A DNA stretch of 18,549 bases from an uncultured Eubacteriales bacterium (lineage in GTDB: Bacteria > Bacillota > Clostridia > Oscillospirales > CAG-272), in assembly GCA_900550625.1 (NCBI GenBank), contig URSW01000011.1, forward strand, positions 1 through 18,549. Reading direction: 5' to 3'. The notes beneath the pieces were generated by a model. That model was not told the DNA's origin, ran no database searches, and worked only from the letters and a program-made list of their open reading frames with translations. Shown piece by piece: positions 1 to 6,884 of the stretch. Within the stretch, counting starts at the first letter, position 1; the number at the start of each line of letters is the position of its first letter. The translations under genes and the position numbers were made by a program.

Positions 1-60
1 GGCGCAGAGGCCGCAGCCGCTGCATTTGTTTCGGTCGATTTTTATTATTCTTCTTTTCAT
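1..60 (-). CDS. 4Fe-4S ferredoxin-type protein, N-terminal fragment (runs off the left edge)
   Basis: Reading leftward from an ATG at 60-58, the first twenty codons encode a protein beginning MKRRIIKIDRNKCSGCG and continuing LCA. CxxCxxC is the start of a bacterial ferredoxin-type 4Fe-4S cluster motif (the fourth cysteine would lie beyond the edge). The motif sits right at the N-terminus. That matches the short clostridial 4Fe-4S proteins often found beside hcp (hybrid cluster protein) and an HcpR-type Crp/Fnr regulator, and here a Crp/Fnr gene is divergently adjacent. A purine-rich Shine-Dalgarno (AAGGGAAG on the minus strand, about 67-74) lies a few bases upstream of the start. Only 20 residues are visible, so the total length and any further domains are unknown. 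Electron transfer or nitrosative-stress function is inference from the neighbourhood. Confidence 0.75.
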   Translation of the reverse strand, partial: MKRRIIKIDRNKCSGCGLCA

Positions 61-76
61 GCTTTCTTCCCTTCGA

Positions 77-95
77 TTCGGAAAAAATATCCGAA
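77..95. repeat. Inverted repeat in the leader of the 4Fe-4S gene
   Basis: TTCGGA (77-82) and TCCGAA (90-95) are a perfect 6-base inverted repeat with a 7-base A/T-rich centre. It lies between the predicted leftward transcription start and the 4Fe-4S start codon. It could be an operator or a small RNA hairpin. Nothing else supports a function. Confidence 0.25.
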
Positions 96-109
96 AATGC
101 TTATCTCAC

Positions 110-138
110 TTGATTTGACATATCAATTATACTATAAT
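110..138 (+). promoter_or_regulatory. Predicted sigma-A promoter for the fnr-like/cdd/pdp operon
   Basis: TTGATT (110-115) and a perfect TATAAT (133-138) are separated by 17 bases. Transcription would start near 145 and leave a leader of about 200 bases before the regulator's start codon. The -35 region lies inside a near-perfect 17-base inverted repeat (TTGAT at 110-114, ATCAA at 122-126, seven of eight pairs matching), which may be a second protein-binding site. In the leader (145-345) I see no known riboswitch and no coding sequence, only a short CCGGATCCGG palindrome at 241-250. Confidence 0.6.
126..131 (-). promoter_or_regulatory. Predicted -10 box of the divergent promoter for the 4Fe-4S gene
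   Basis: Read on the minus strand, 131-126 is TATAAT. It lies two bases from the plus-strand TATAAT at 133-138, so the two promoters are back to back. No -35 box stands at the proper distance; the nearest match, CTGACA at 161-156, is too far at 24 bases. Instead a Crp/Fnr-type palindrome (154-167) is centred about 41.5 bases upstream of the expected start near 119. An activator-dependent promoter would look like this. Confidence 0.45.
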
Positions 139-153
139 GAAGATGAAAAAGCC

Positions 154-167
154 GTTGTCAGAACAAC
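154..167. promoter_or_regulatory. Candidate Crp/Fnr-family operator (GTTGT-N4-ACAAC)
   Basis: GTTGT at 154-158 and ACAAC at 163-167 form a perfect 5-4-5 inverted repeat. This is the half-site length and spacing used by Crp/Fnr proteins such as FNR (TTGAT-N4-ATCAA). The half-site sequence differs from FNR, so a related regulator is more likely, the obvious one being the adjacent gene product. The site sits near -41.5 relative to the leftward promoter and at about +10 to +23 relative to the rightward one. Confidence 0.45.
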
Positions 168-345
168 GAAATTCAAAAAAATACGGTATGTGTCGAAAAA
201 TTATTTTGCAGACCGTTTTTATATTCGGAAGGGTCGGGTGCCGGATCCGGATAGTGCCGATTACGCACCGAGTGCCGCCGCCCGTCCGCGCTTTATCAAA
301 AAAAGATTATTTTGCCGCCTCGCATGAGGAGAAACGGAGAGTGAA

Positions 346-1023
346 ATGCCCGGAATAACGGATTATCGCAGATATGAAAAGATTATTGCTTCATCTCCTC
401 TTTTTTCGGGCTTTGCCGCGGGAGAGCTTGAAAGTATAATTAAATGCCTCTCTCCGTCGGTGAGCGTTATCGAAAAAGACGGTACGGTGTTTTCGCACGG
501 AGATCGTCCGCAGTATGTGGGGATAGTGCTTGACGGATGCGTGTATGTCGTGTATGACGACTATTGGGGAAACCGTTCGCTCATCTCGGCGGCTGAAGCC
601 GGTGACGTTTTCGGCGAGGCGTTTTCGTGCGGCGGCGCAGAGACGCTCCCCGTTTCCGCGATTACGAAAAGGGAAAGCACCGTGCTTCTGATAGACAGCG
701 CAAAGCTTCTCGAGCCGTGCGAGTCGATATGCAGCTTTCATGTGCGGCTCATGAAAAATATGATAAAGACGCTTTCGGTGAAAAATACCGAGATCACGAA
801 TAAAATAAGACATATAACCCCGAAGAGCGCCAAGGAAAAGATAATGTCGTACCTCTCATACTGCGCCGAAGCGGCAGGAAGCAGTACGTTTGACATACCG
901 TTCGACAGACAGGGCATGGCGGATTATCTGTCAATGGAAAGAAGTGCTCTTTCAAACACCCTCGGAAAGATGAGGGACGACGGACTTATAAGCTTTACGA
1001 AAAACCGCTTTACGCTTAAATGA
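346..1023 (+). CDS. Crp/Fnr-family transcriptional regulator (HcpR-like by context)
   Basis: The product is a 225-residue DNA-binding regulator of normal family length. Residues about 18-125 form the cyclic-nucleotide-binding-type beta-roll sensor (LFSGFAAGELESI start, GxVxV strands, GDVFGE near 86-91). A long dimerisation helix follows, then a winged helix-turn-helix at about 184-218 (FDRQGMADYLSMERSALSNTLGKM), which is the typical Crp/Fnr recognition segment. It lacks the N-terminal cysteine cluster of FNR. The scattered cysteines (34, 65, 95, 125, 129, 173) do not form an obvious iron-sulfur site, so the ligand is unknown and could be haem or a small molecule. GGAG at 336-339, six bases upstream, supports this ATG. 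cdd follows 15 bases downstream. The divergent 4Fe-4S gene suggests an HcpR-type role in nitric oxide or redox response; that is inference. Confidence 0.88.
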   Translation: MPGITDYRRYEKIIASSPLFSGFAAGELESIIKCLSPSVSVIEKDGTVFSHGDRPQYVGIVLDGCVYVVYDDYWGNRSLISAAEAGDVFGEAFSCGGAETLPVSAITKRESTVLLIDSAKLLEPCESICSFHVRLMKNMIKTLSVKNTEITNKIRHITPKSAKEKIMSYLSYCAEAAGSSTFDIPFDRQGMADYLSMERSALSNTLGKMRDDGLISFTKNRFTLK

Positions 1024-1038
1024 AAAAGGAGAATGCGC

Positions 1039-1461
1039 ATGAAGTATGAAGATCTTGCGTCCGAGGCAAAGAAGGCGATGGAAAATGCCTATTCGCCGTA
1101 TTCGCATTTTTCCGTCGGCGCGGCTCTGCTATGCCGATCGGGTAAGGTGTATACCGGATGCAATATAGAAAATGCATCGTATACGCCTACCGTGTGTGCG
1201 GAAAGAGTTGCGTTTTTTAAGGCATTATCGGACGGTGAACGTGAATTTGAGGCGATTGCGATCGCCGGAGGTGCGAACGGGAATGTTTCAGCCGAAACCG
1301 CGCCGTGCGGTGTATGCCGTCAGGTGATGTCGGAATTCTGCGGAGCGGATTTCAAGGTCATACTCGTTTCCGGATTGTCGGAACGGGAACTTACCCTCGG
1401 TGAGCTTCTCCCGCTTGCATTTGCGCTTGACAGAGACGAAAACGGAGGTGACGGGCTGTGA
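1039..1461 (+). CDS. cdd: Cytidine deaminase
   Basis: The enzyme deaminates cytidine and deoxycytidine to uridine and deoxyuridine in pyrimidine salvage, in the cytosol. The 140-residue length is typical of the homotetrameric bacterial form. Signature motifs are present: YSPYSHFSVGAAL near 18-30, TGCNIENASY near 39-48, the zinc ligand and catalytic glutamate in TVCAERVA (Cys53, Glu55), and PCGVCRQ (Cys90, Cys93). An in-frame ATG six bases earlier (1033) is rejected because the AAGGAG at 1026-1031 would be only one base away from it; from 1039 the spacing is seven bases. The gene lies between the Crp/Fnr regulator and pdp. Its stop overlaps the GTG start of pdp by four bases, so the two are probably translationally coupled. 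Confidence 0.95.
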   Translation: MKYEDLASEAKKAMENAYSPYSHFSVGAALLCRSGKVYTGCNIENASYTPTVCAERVAFFKALSDGEREFEAIAIAGGANGNVSAETAPCGVCRQVMSEFCGADFKVILVSGLSERELTLGELLPLAFALDRDENGGDGL

Positions 1462-2762
1462 GAATGTACGATCTCATCGAGAAAAAACGTCTCGGCGGAG
1501 AACTGACCGACGACGAGATACGCTTTCTGACCGACGGCTTCACGAAAGGTACGATCCCGGATTATCAGATGTCGGCATTTCTCATGGCGACAGTGCTTCG
1601 CGGAATGAGCCATGAAGAAACGGTGTCCCTGACACGAGCAATGCTTGATTCCGGTGAACGGATCGACCTTTCGCGCTTCGGAACGCACAGCGCCGATAAG
1701 CATTCGACGGGAGGCGTCGGAGATAAGACAACGCTTGCTGTTCTCCCGATTGCGGCGAGTGCGGGGGTTATATGCGCCAAGATGTCCGGGCGCGGGCTCG
1801 GTCATACGGGCGGCACCGTCGATAAGCTTGAATCCGTCAGGGGATATAACTCCTCGCTTTCTCCCGATGAATTTCTGTCTCAGGCGGAGAGAATCGGCAT
1901 AGCCCTTGTCGGTCAGTCGGGAAATCTCGTTCCTGCGGATAAGAAGATCTACGCATTGCGCGACGTTACGGCGACGGTTGACAGCATACCGCTCATCGCG
2001 TCGTCGATCATGTCGAAAAAGCTTGCGTCGGGAGCACATTCCATAGTGCTTGACGTGAAGTACGGAAGCGGCGCTTTCATGAAGGATCCGGAATCCGCGA
2101 AAAAGCTTGCGTCCGAGATGGTCTCGATAGGAAAAAGCGAGGGACGTCGTGTCAGCGCGTTCATAACCGATATGGATACTCCGCTCGGACGGACCGTCGG
2201 AAATTCCATAGAGGTGCTCGAGGGGATTTCCGTCCTGCGCGGAGAGGGACCGGACGATCTGCGTTCGCTTGTGATCGCACTTTCCGGCGAGATGATATCG
2301 CTTGCGCTCGGCATGAGCCGTGAGGAAGGACGCAAAAAGGCGGAGGAAATGATCTCAAGCCGTAAGGCATACGGCAAATTCTGCGAGTGGATGCGCGCGC
2401 AGGGCGCGGATTACGACGGAGATCATCCGGAAAGATCGTTTGCCTCGCCCGCGTACAGTTTCGAGGTGAAGGCGAAGAGAAGCGGATACATCGCGTCGAT
2501 GAATTGCGAAAACATCGGAAAATGCGCCTGCATGCTCGGTGCGGGAAGAACCTCGAAGGACAGTGCGATCGATCTTTCGGCGGGACTGCGGCTTCTCAGA
2601 AAAACGGGAGAGTACGCCGAAATCGGGGACACCGTCGCCGTCATGTATTCGTCCGATCCGAAGCTTTTTCCCGCGGCAGAAGAGCTTTTCACGGATTCGC
2701 TCTGCTTTTCTGAAAACGAAGTCGCACATCGCGCGCTGATTTATGATGTGTCGGAACGATAA
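1458..2762 (+). CDS. pdp: Pyrimidine-nucleoside phosphorylase
   Basis: The enzyme splits uridine, deoxyuridine or thymidine with phosphate into base and (deoxy)ribose 1-phosphate, the step after cytidine deaminase. The 434-residue length matches the Bacillus Pdp family. The sequence shows the phosphate/nucleoside-binding segments KHSTGGVGD (81-89) and SGRGLGHTGGT (110-120), then IALVGQSGNLVPADKKIYAL and IPLIASSIMSKKLASG, all characteristic of the family. I choose the GTG at 1458 because GGAGG (1444-1448) is nine bases away and because the resulting MRMYDLIEKK start resembles known Pdp N-termini; the ATG at 1464 would be 15 bases away. It overlaps cdd by GTGA. The last codons and stop fall in the first copy of a perfect 25-base tandem duplication. 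Confidence 0.95.
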   Translation: MRMYDLIEKKRLGGELTDDEIRFLTDGFTKGTIPDYQMSAFLMATVLRGMSHEETVSLTRAMLDSGERIDLSRFGTHSADKHSTGGVGDKTTLAVLPIAASAGVICAKMSGRGLGHTGGTVDKLESVRGYNSSLSPDEFLSQAERIGIALVGQSGNLVPADKKIYALRDVTATVDSIPLIASSIMSKKLASGAHSIVLDVKYGSGAFMKDPESAKKLASEMVSIGKSEGRRVSAFITDMDTPLGRTVGNSIEVLEGISVLRGEGPDDLRSLVIALSGEMISLALGMSREEGRKKAEEMISSRKAYGKFCEWMRAQGADYDGDHPERSFASPAYSFEVKAKRSGYIASMNCENIGKCACMLGAGRTSKDSAIDLSAGLRLLRKTGEYAEIGDTVAVMYSSDPKLFPAAEELFTDSLCFSENEVAHRALIYDVSER

Positions 2763-2797
2763 AAATCCCGCCGTGTCGGAACGATAAAAATCCCGCC
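2748..2797 (+). repeat. Perfect 25-bp tandem duplication across the pdp stop codon
   Basis: A 25-base unit beginning GTGTCGGAACGA and ending AAATCCCGCC occurs twice with no mismatch (2748-2772 and 2773-2797). The first copy encodes the last residues of Pdp and its TAA stop; the second is non-coding and ends six bases before the -35 box of the next promoter. This looks like a recent slippage or duplication event. Confidence 0.9.
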
Positions 2798-2802
2798 GTC
2801 GC

Positions 2803-2831
2803 TTGAAATATATTTTGCCGTATGTTATAAT
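2803..2831 (+). promoter_or_regulatory. Predicted strong sigma-A promoter of the glycosidase operon
   Basis: TTGAAA (2803-2808), a 17-base spacer and a perfect TATAAT (2826-2831) preceded by TGT, an extended -10. The expected start is near 2838, giving a leader of about 38 bases. The spacing and match make this one of the best promoters in the window. No obvious operator or cre-like site was found around it. Confidence 0.75.
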
Positions 2832-2845
2832 TACACAGATCAATT

Positions 2846-2875
2846 AAGGAGAGCAGACAATCTGCGCTTATTCGA
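2846..2875 (+). promoter_or_regulatory. Shine-Dalgarno separated from the start codon by a hairpin
   Basis: The only good Shine-Dalgarno, AAGGAGAG (2846-2853), lies 24 bases from the GH31 ATG, much too far for normal initiation. The bases between contain a perfect hairpin: GCAGA (2853-2857), loop CAA, TCTGC (2861-2865). If folded, the effective distance from GGAG to the ATG is about 11 bases. No in-frame ATG, GTG or TTG occurs closer to the Shine-Dalgarno. Confidence 0.5.
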
Positions 2876-5158
2876 ATGTTCAAAATCAAACTTAATTCGG
2901 CGGACTGCGAAATCCGCTGCGTCGAAAAGGGAGTTTTCAGACTGAGAGTTTCGCACGACGGAAAATTCCGCGAAAGCCTGATGAACAGATACGAGATTCT
3001 GAGGGAAAGCGGAGAGATCGAACCCGAGGTCACCGAAAGTGCCGACACGGTAAAGATTGACGCACCCGGCGCATCTTTTACTCTTTACAAGAGCACCGGA
3101 GAAATAGTGATGGAAGGCGCGAAAGCACCGCTTCGCTTCACCTTTGCCGAGGGAGACGCGGGACGCGGCTATAAGGCAACGGTATCACTCGCCGACGGTG
3201 AGAGAATATTCGGTCTCGGTGACGAGAGCCGCGAGAGCCTCGCTCGCCGCGGAACAAAGGCGCGTATCGACGTAAAGAACGTCGTATCCTACGGACCGGT
3301 CCCGTATTTCATGAGCTCGAACGGCTGGGGAATCCTCGTGAACAGCACATACGTCCAGAATTACGATATCGGCTGCACCGATCCCGGTAAAATATTTATC
3401 GACGTGCCGAAGGGCAACGAGGATTTTTACATCTTCGTCTCCGAATCCGGTTCGATCGCCGATACGCTTGAACTCTATACCCGCATTTCCGGAAAGCCGA
3501 CCGTGCTTCCCAAATTCGCATACGGATATACCTTCGTCCTCAACGAGCAGACGAACGCACGCGAGATGCTCTGGGACTGCAAGACCTTCCGCCGCGAGGG
3601 AATCCCGTGCGATATGGTCGGACTCGAGCCTCAGTGGATGAGCGTATGCTACGATACCTCGATCGATAAAAAGTGGGATGACGACCGCTTCTACCTTCCC
3701 ACATGGTTCGAGGAGAATCAGAGCGGAACATGGACCTTCTTCTACAACCTCCGCGAGATGGGATTCAAGCTGAGCCTTTGGCTCTGCAACGATTACGATC
3801 TTCTTTACGAAGAGGAGAGACAGGTCGGCGAACGTTCGAAATACGGCGACGTATATTATTCCTATGAGGGCGCGTCGATTCTTGACCCGCATTTCGAACA
3901 GCCCCGCTATCAGGACAACCTGACCGTGCGAGATACTCCGTGGTTCGACCACCTTAGAAAGTTTGTCGATAACGGCGCAAGTGCGTTCAAGCTCGACGGA
4001 GCTTTCCAGGTCAACGATCACCCCGACAGACTTTGGGGCGGCAAGTATTTTGACGACGAGGTTCACAACGTATACCCGACGATCTACGTCAAGCAGATGC
4101 AGGAGGGATTCGCCGATCAGACCGACGGACGCCGCGCGTGCATTTATACGGCGTGCTTCTATGCCGGAAGCCAGAGATATGCGGCATCATGGGCAGGAGA
4201 TACCGGCGGCGGATACGATACGGTAGTTGCAATGCTGAACTACGGTCTGAGCGGTCACACCAATGTTTCGTGCGATATGGAGGTAACACGCAAGGAGGGA
4301 ATACATTACGGCTTCCTTTCTCCGTGGACCCAGCAGCTCGGATGGCGAAATTGGCAGCAGCCGTGGTTCCTGCGCGAGGAGCTTGAGGACATGATTCGCT
4401 ATTACGCACGTCTGCGCTCGTCCCTCTTCCCGTATATCTATTCCATGGCGCATAAGGCGGCGCGCACCGCGCTGCCGATTGCCCGTGCGCTCTCGCTCAT
4501 GTATCCCGATGTTCCGGAATACGATTATGTGGCGAATACATATATGCTCGGTGACAGCCTCCTTGTCGCGGTATTCGATATGAACGTAACCCTTCCCGAG
4601 GGTAAGTGGATTGACTATTGGACGGGTGAAACGTATGAAGGCGGAAGAAATATCGAGTATAAGATTCCCGAGGGACGCGGCGGCGCGCTGTTTGTACGTG
4701 CAGGCTCGGTTATCGCAATGATGGAGCCGCAGGAATACGTCGAGAAGGTGATTCCCGAGAACTATATCCTCAGCGTTTACCCCGGCGCCGACTGCGAATT
4801 TGTACTCGTTGAGGACGACGGATATACGTTTGACTATATGAACGGCGGCACTGCCGATACCGTGATATCCCTGAAGGACAGCCGCGAAGGAGCGTTTATG
4901 CTTGATGTCGGCATGCGAACGGGATCGTTTGCGGGAAGAGCGAAGAGAGAGGAAGGACGCTGCAAGGAGTCCGATCCGGCTATCCCCGCAATGGGCGAGG
5001 TCGCATCGTTCACCGTCCGTCTTGAAAACTGCGCCGCAAAGAGCATAACGCTCGACGGCAGTGCGGTTGACTTCACGGTCTCCGACGGAACGAGCGTATT
5101 TGAAATACCCGCAGAGCTTCACAAAAACAACGGTCTTTCCTATAAGATCAAGTATTGA
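2876..5158 (+). CDS. Glycoside hydrolase family 31 enzyme (alpha-glucosidase/alpha-xylosidase type)
   Basis: A 760-residue retaining exo-acting alpha-glycosidase. The N-terminal beta-sandwich includes GERIFGLGD (near 107-115). The catalytic barrel begins near residue 210 (KFAYGYTF) and contains GIPCDMVGLEPQWM. The nucleophile is Asp374 in AFKLDGAF and the probable acid/base is Asp442 in SWAGDTGGG. C-terminal beta domains follow (VRAGSVIAMM, LVEDDGYTFDY). No signal peptide is present, so it should be cytosolic and act on imported oligosaccharides. Substrate specificity within GH31 (glucoside, xyloside, galactoside) cannot be read from the sequence. It is the first gene of the operon and is followed 14 bases later by the sialidase-like gene. 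The start codon is uncertain by usual spacing rules because of the hairpin upstream, but MFKIKLN is a plausible beginning. Confidence 0.9.
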   Translation: MFKIKLNSADCEIRCVEKGVFRLRVSHDGKFRESLMNRYEILRESGEIEPEVTESADTVKIDAPGASFTLYKSTGEIVMEGAKAPLRFTFAEGDAGRGYKATVSLADGERIFGLGDESRESLARRGTKARIDVKNVVSYGPVPYFMSSNGWGILVNSTYVQNYDIGCTDPGKIFIDVPKGNEDFYIFVSESGSIADTLELYTRISGKPTVLPKFAYGYTFVLNEQTNAREMLWDCKTFRREGIPCDMVGLEPQWMSVCYDTSIDKKWDDDRFYLPTWFEENQSGTWTFFYNLREMGFKLSLWLCNDYDLLYEEERQVGERSKYGDVYYSYEGASILDPHFEQPRYQDNLTVRDTPWFDHLRKFVDNGASAFKLDGAFQVNDHPDRLWGGKYFDDEVHNVYPTIYVKQMQEGFADQTDGRRACIYTACFYAGSQRYAASWAGDTGGGYDTVVAMLNYGLSGHTNVSCDMEVTRKEGIHYGFLSPWTQQLGWRNWQQPWFLREELEDMIRYYARLRSSLFPYIYSMAHKAARTALPIARALSLMYPDVPEYDYVANTYMLGDSLLVAVFDMNVTLPEGKWIDYWTGETYEGGRNIEYKIPEGRGGALFVRAGSVIAMMEPQEYVEKVIPENYILSVYPGADCEFVLVEDDGYTFDYMNGGTADTVISLKDSREGAFMLDVGMRTGSFAGRAKREEGRCKESDPAIPAMGEVASFTVRLENCAAKSITLDGSAVDFTVSDGTSVFEIPAELHKNNGLSYKIKY

Positions 5159-5172
5159 AAGGATTGTAAATC

Positions 5173-6273
5173 ATGAGAGAAATCAGACCGCAGGCAGAGC
5201 AGGGGATAGTATGGCGTAATCCCAAATCGATTTTTAAATACAACGGCTGGCCGAGCGTGTGCCGCGACGAGCGCGGAGTTCTTTATGCGACCGCATCGAG
5301 CTTCCGTATCCAGCACGTCGACCCCGTCGGAAAGAACGCTATGTTCGTCAGCTTCAACGACGGAAAAACATGGACCCGTCCGATCGTCGTGAACGATTCG
5401 TACCTCGACGACCGCGACACCGGCGTTGCCAGCCTCGGAGACGGAAAAATGATCATTTCTTGGTTCAGCCTTCGCTATGACGACGACTGCGCGGGACATG
5501 CGGATTTCGAGTGGGAAAAGCCCTACGATAAAGAGACCATTCTCAGCATGGGCAGAGTGTGCAAGCTTCTCCCGCAGGAGGAGATGAAATCCGGCGCATA
5601 CGTCAAGGTGTCCGACGACTACGGTGTATCGTGGAGCGAGCCGATCGCGGTTCCCATGACCGCACCGCACGGTCCGAGCAGGCTTTCCGACGGACGTGCG
5701 GTATTCCTCGGCAAGAATATGTTCCCCCGCGAGGACGGGAAGTCCCACATTGCTTCCTATATCAGCGCAGACGGAGGACGCACGTGGGAGAAAACGGGTG
5801 ATGTTCCGCTTCCGCCCGATCTCACATGGGATCATCTTCATGAGCCTCATGTGATCGAACTTCCCTCAGGACGACTCCTCGGCGCGATCCGCGTTCACTG
5901 CCGCAAGGTGGCACCTGTTGACACCTGCTATACCACATACTCCGACGACGGAGGAAAGACATGGTCAATGCCTAAGTCCACGGACGTTGACGGACTTCCG
6001 CCTCACCTGTTCCTCCATTCCTCCGGCACGGTCATCCTCAGCTATGCATGCCGCGCATCGGAAAAAAAGTCGGAGAGAGCCGCGGTAAGCTACGACGGCG
6101 GCGAGACTTGGAGCGACGATTATGTTCTCAACGACAATATCCCGTTCAGCGATCTCGGATATCCCGCAACTACCGAATGCGCTGACGGATCGCTCATAAC
6201 CGTATATTATCAGTGCTATCCCGGCGATGATTTCTGCTCGGTCCTCCAGACAAAGTGGAAGCTTGAAAAGTAA
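5173..6273 (+). CDS. Sialidase-like six-bladed beta-propeller protein (BNR/Asp-box repeats)
   Basis: The 366-residue product carries five Asp-box repeats of the form SxDxGxTW: SFNDGKTW (60-67), SDDYGVSW (147-154), SADGGRTW (198-205), SDDGGKTW (257-264) and SYDGGETW (306-313). These mark the outer turns of a sialidase propeller. Candidate active-site elements are Arg45 in SSFRIQ, a variant of the sialidase FRIP motif, and Glu224 to Arg240 in EPHVIELPSGRLLGAIR, the usual Glu/Arg pair of the fold. A tyrosine (VYYQ, near 345-348) could be the nucleophile. No signal peptide is visible, so it is probably cytosolic. It may be an exo-alpha-sialidase or a related glycosidase/lyase of this fold; the altered FRIP motif makes true sialidase activity uncertain. 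The start is set by AAAGGA just after the GH31 stop. Its own stop overlaps the next ATG. Confidence 0.85.
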   Translation: MREIRPQAEQGIVWRNPKSIFKYNGWPSVCRDERGVLYATASSFRIQHVDPVGKNAMFVSFNDGKTWTRPIVVNDSYLDDRDTGVASLGDGKMIISWFSLRYDDDCAGHADFEWEKPYDKETILSMGRVCKLLPQEEMKSGAYVKVSDDYGVSWSEPIAVPMTAPHGPSRLSDGRAVFLGKNMFPREDGKSHIASYISADGGRTWEKTGDVPLPPDLTWDHLHEPHVIELPSGRLLGAIRVHCRKVAPVDTCYTTYSDDGGKTWSMPKSTDVDGLPPHLFLHSSGTVILSYACRASEKKSERAAVSYDGGETWSDDYVLNDNIPFSDLGYPATTECADGSLITVYYQCYPGDDFCSVLQTKWKLEK

Positions 6274-6872
6274 TGGCAAAGAATCGCAGTGAGGGACATT
6301 TCCGCCTGTCGAACCTGTTCAGCTATAACGCGCCGGTGGTTCTCACGTTTTCCGTGATATCGCTTGTCGTGCTGCTGCTCAATGAACGGCTTCCGGTGGA
6401 CCTTAACCGCATGCTGTTTTCGGTCTACCGGACGTCGTTCCGCGATCCGCTCATGTATGTGCGTGTTTTCACGCATGTGCTCGGACACGCCGATATGGCT
6501 CACTTTTCACAGAATATATGTCTTCTCCTCGTTATCGGACCGATTGTTGAAGAAAAATACGGCAGCAGGAATCTCCTTTTGGCGATGGTGATAACGGCTT
6601 TTGTCACGGGCGTTCTCCATATGGTGCTGTTTCCCGGAACCGTTCTCCTCGGCGCAAGCGGGATAGTCTTTATGGCGATACTGATGGCGTCGATAACCAA
6701 TTTCCGCGACCGTAAGATCCCGCTGACGCTTATTCTTGTGGCGGCGATCTATATCGGTCAGGAGATATTCTCCGGCGTGACGGCTCACGACAACATATCG
6801 CAGTTCGGGCATATAGTAGGCGGAGTAATGGGAATAATTTTCGGTCTTACTTTTACCAAAAGCAGAAGTTGA
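6273..6872 (+). CDS. Rhomboid-family intramembrane serine protease
   Basis: A 199-residue membrane protein with six or so hydrophobic segments, the compact bacterial rhomboid size. The diagnostic residues are all present: HxxxxHxxxN in HADMAHFSQN (His72, His77, Asn81), the catalytic serine in GASG (127-130, Ser129) and the catalytic histidine in QFGHIVGG (His180). Rhomboids cut transmembrane segments of client proteins within the membrane. The ATG overlaps the stop of the sialidase-like gene by one base (TAATG), implying translational coupling. A DUF4838 lipoprotein gene follows 12 bases later. Rhomboids are not usual members of glycan operons, so its client may be a surface protein encoded nearby or elsewhere; that link is inference only. 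Confidence 0.92.
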   Translation: MAKNRSEGHFRLSNLFSYNAPVVLTFSVISLVVLLLNERLPVDLNRMLFSVYRTSFRDPLMYVRVFTHVLGHADMAHFSQNICLLLVIGPIVEEKYGSRNLLLAMVITAFVTGVLHMVLFPGTVLLGASGIVFMAILMASITNFRDRKIPLTLILVAAIYIGQEIFSGVTAHDNISQFGHIVGGVMGIIFGLTFTKSRS

Positions 6873-6884
6873 CCGGGAGGCACC

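Noticed and set aside
97..358. Two short plus-strand frames in the divergent promoter region
   Set aside because: They overlap the predicted promoters and operator, have no Shine-Dalgarno and resemble no family.
3185..4066. Long minus-strand open frame opposite the GH31 gene (293 codons)
   Set aside because: It lies wholly inside a gene with intact catalytic motifs, has no recognisable domain and no proper start context. It is a codon-bias shadow, as are the 4187-5122 and 14662-16047 minus frames.
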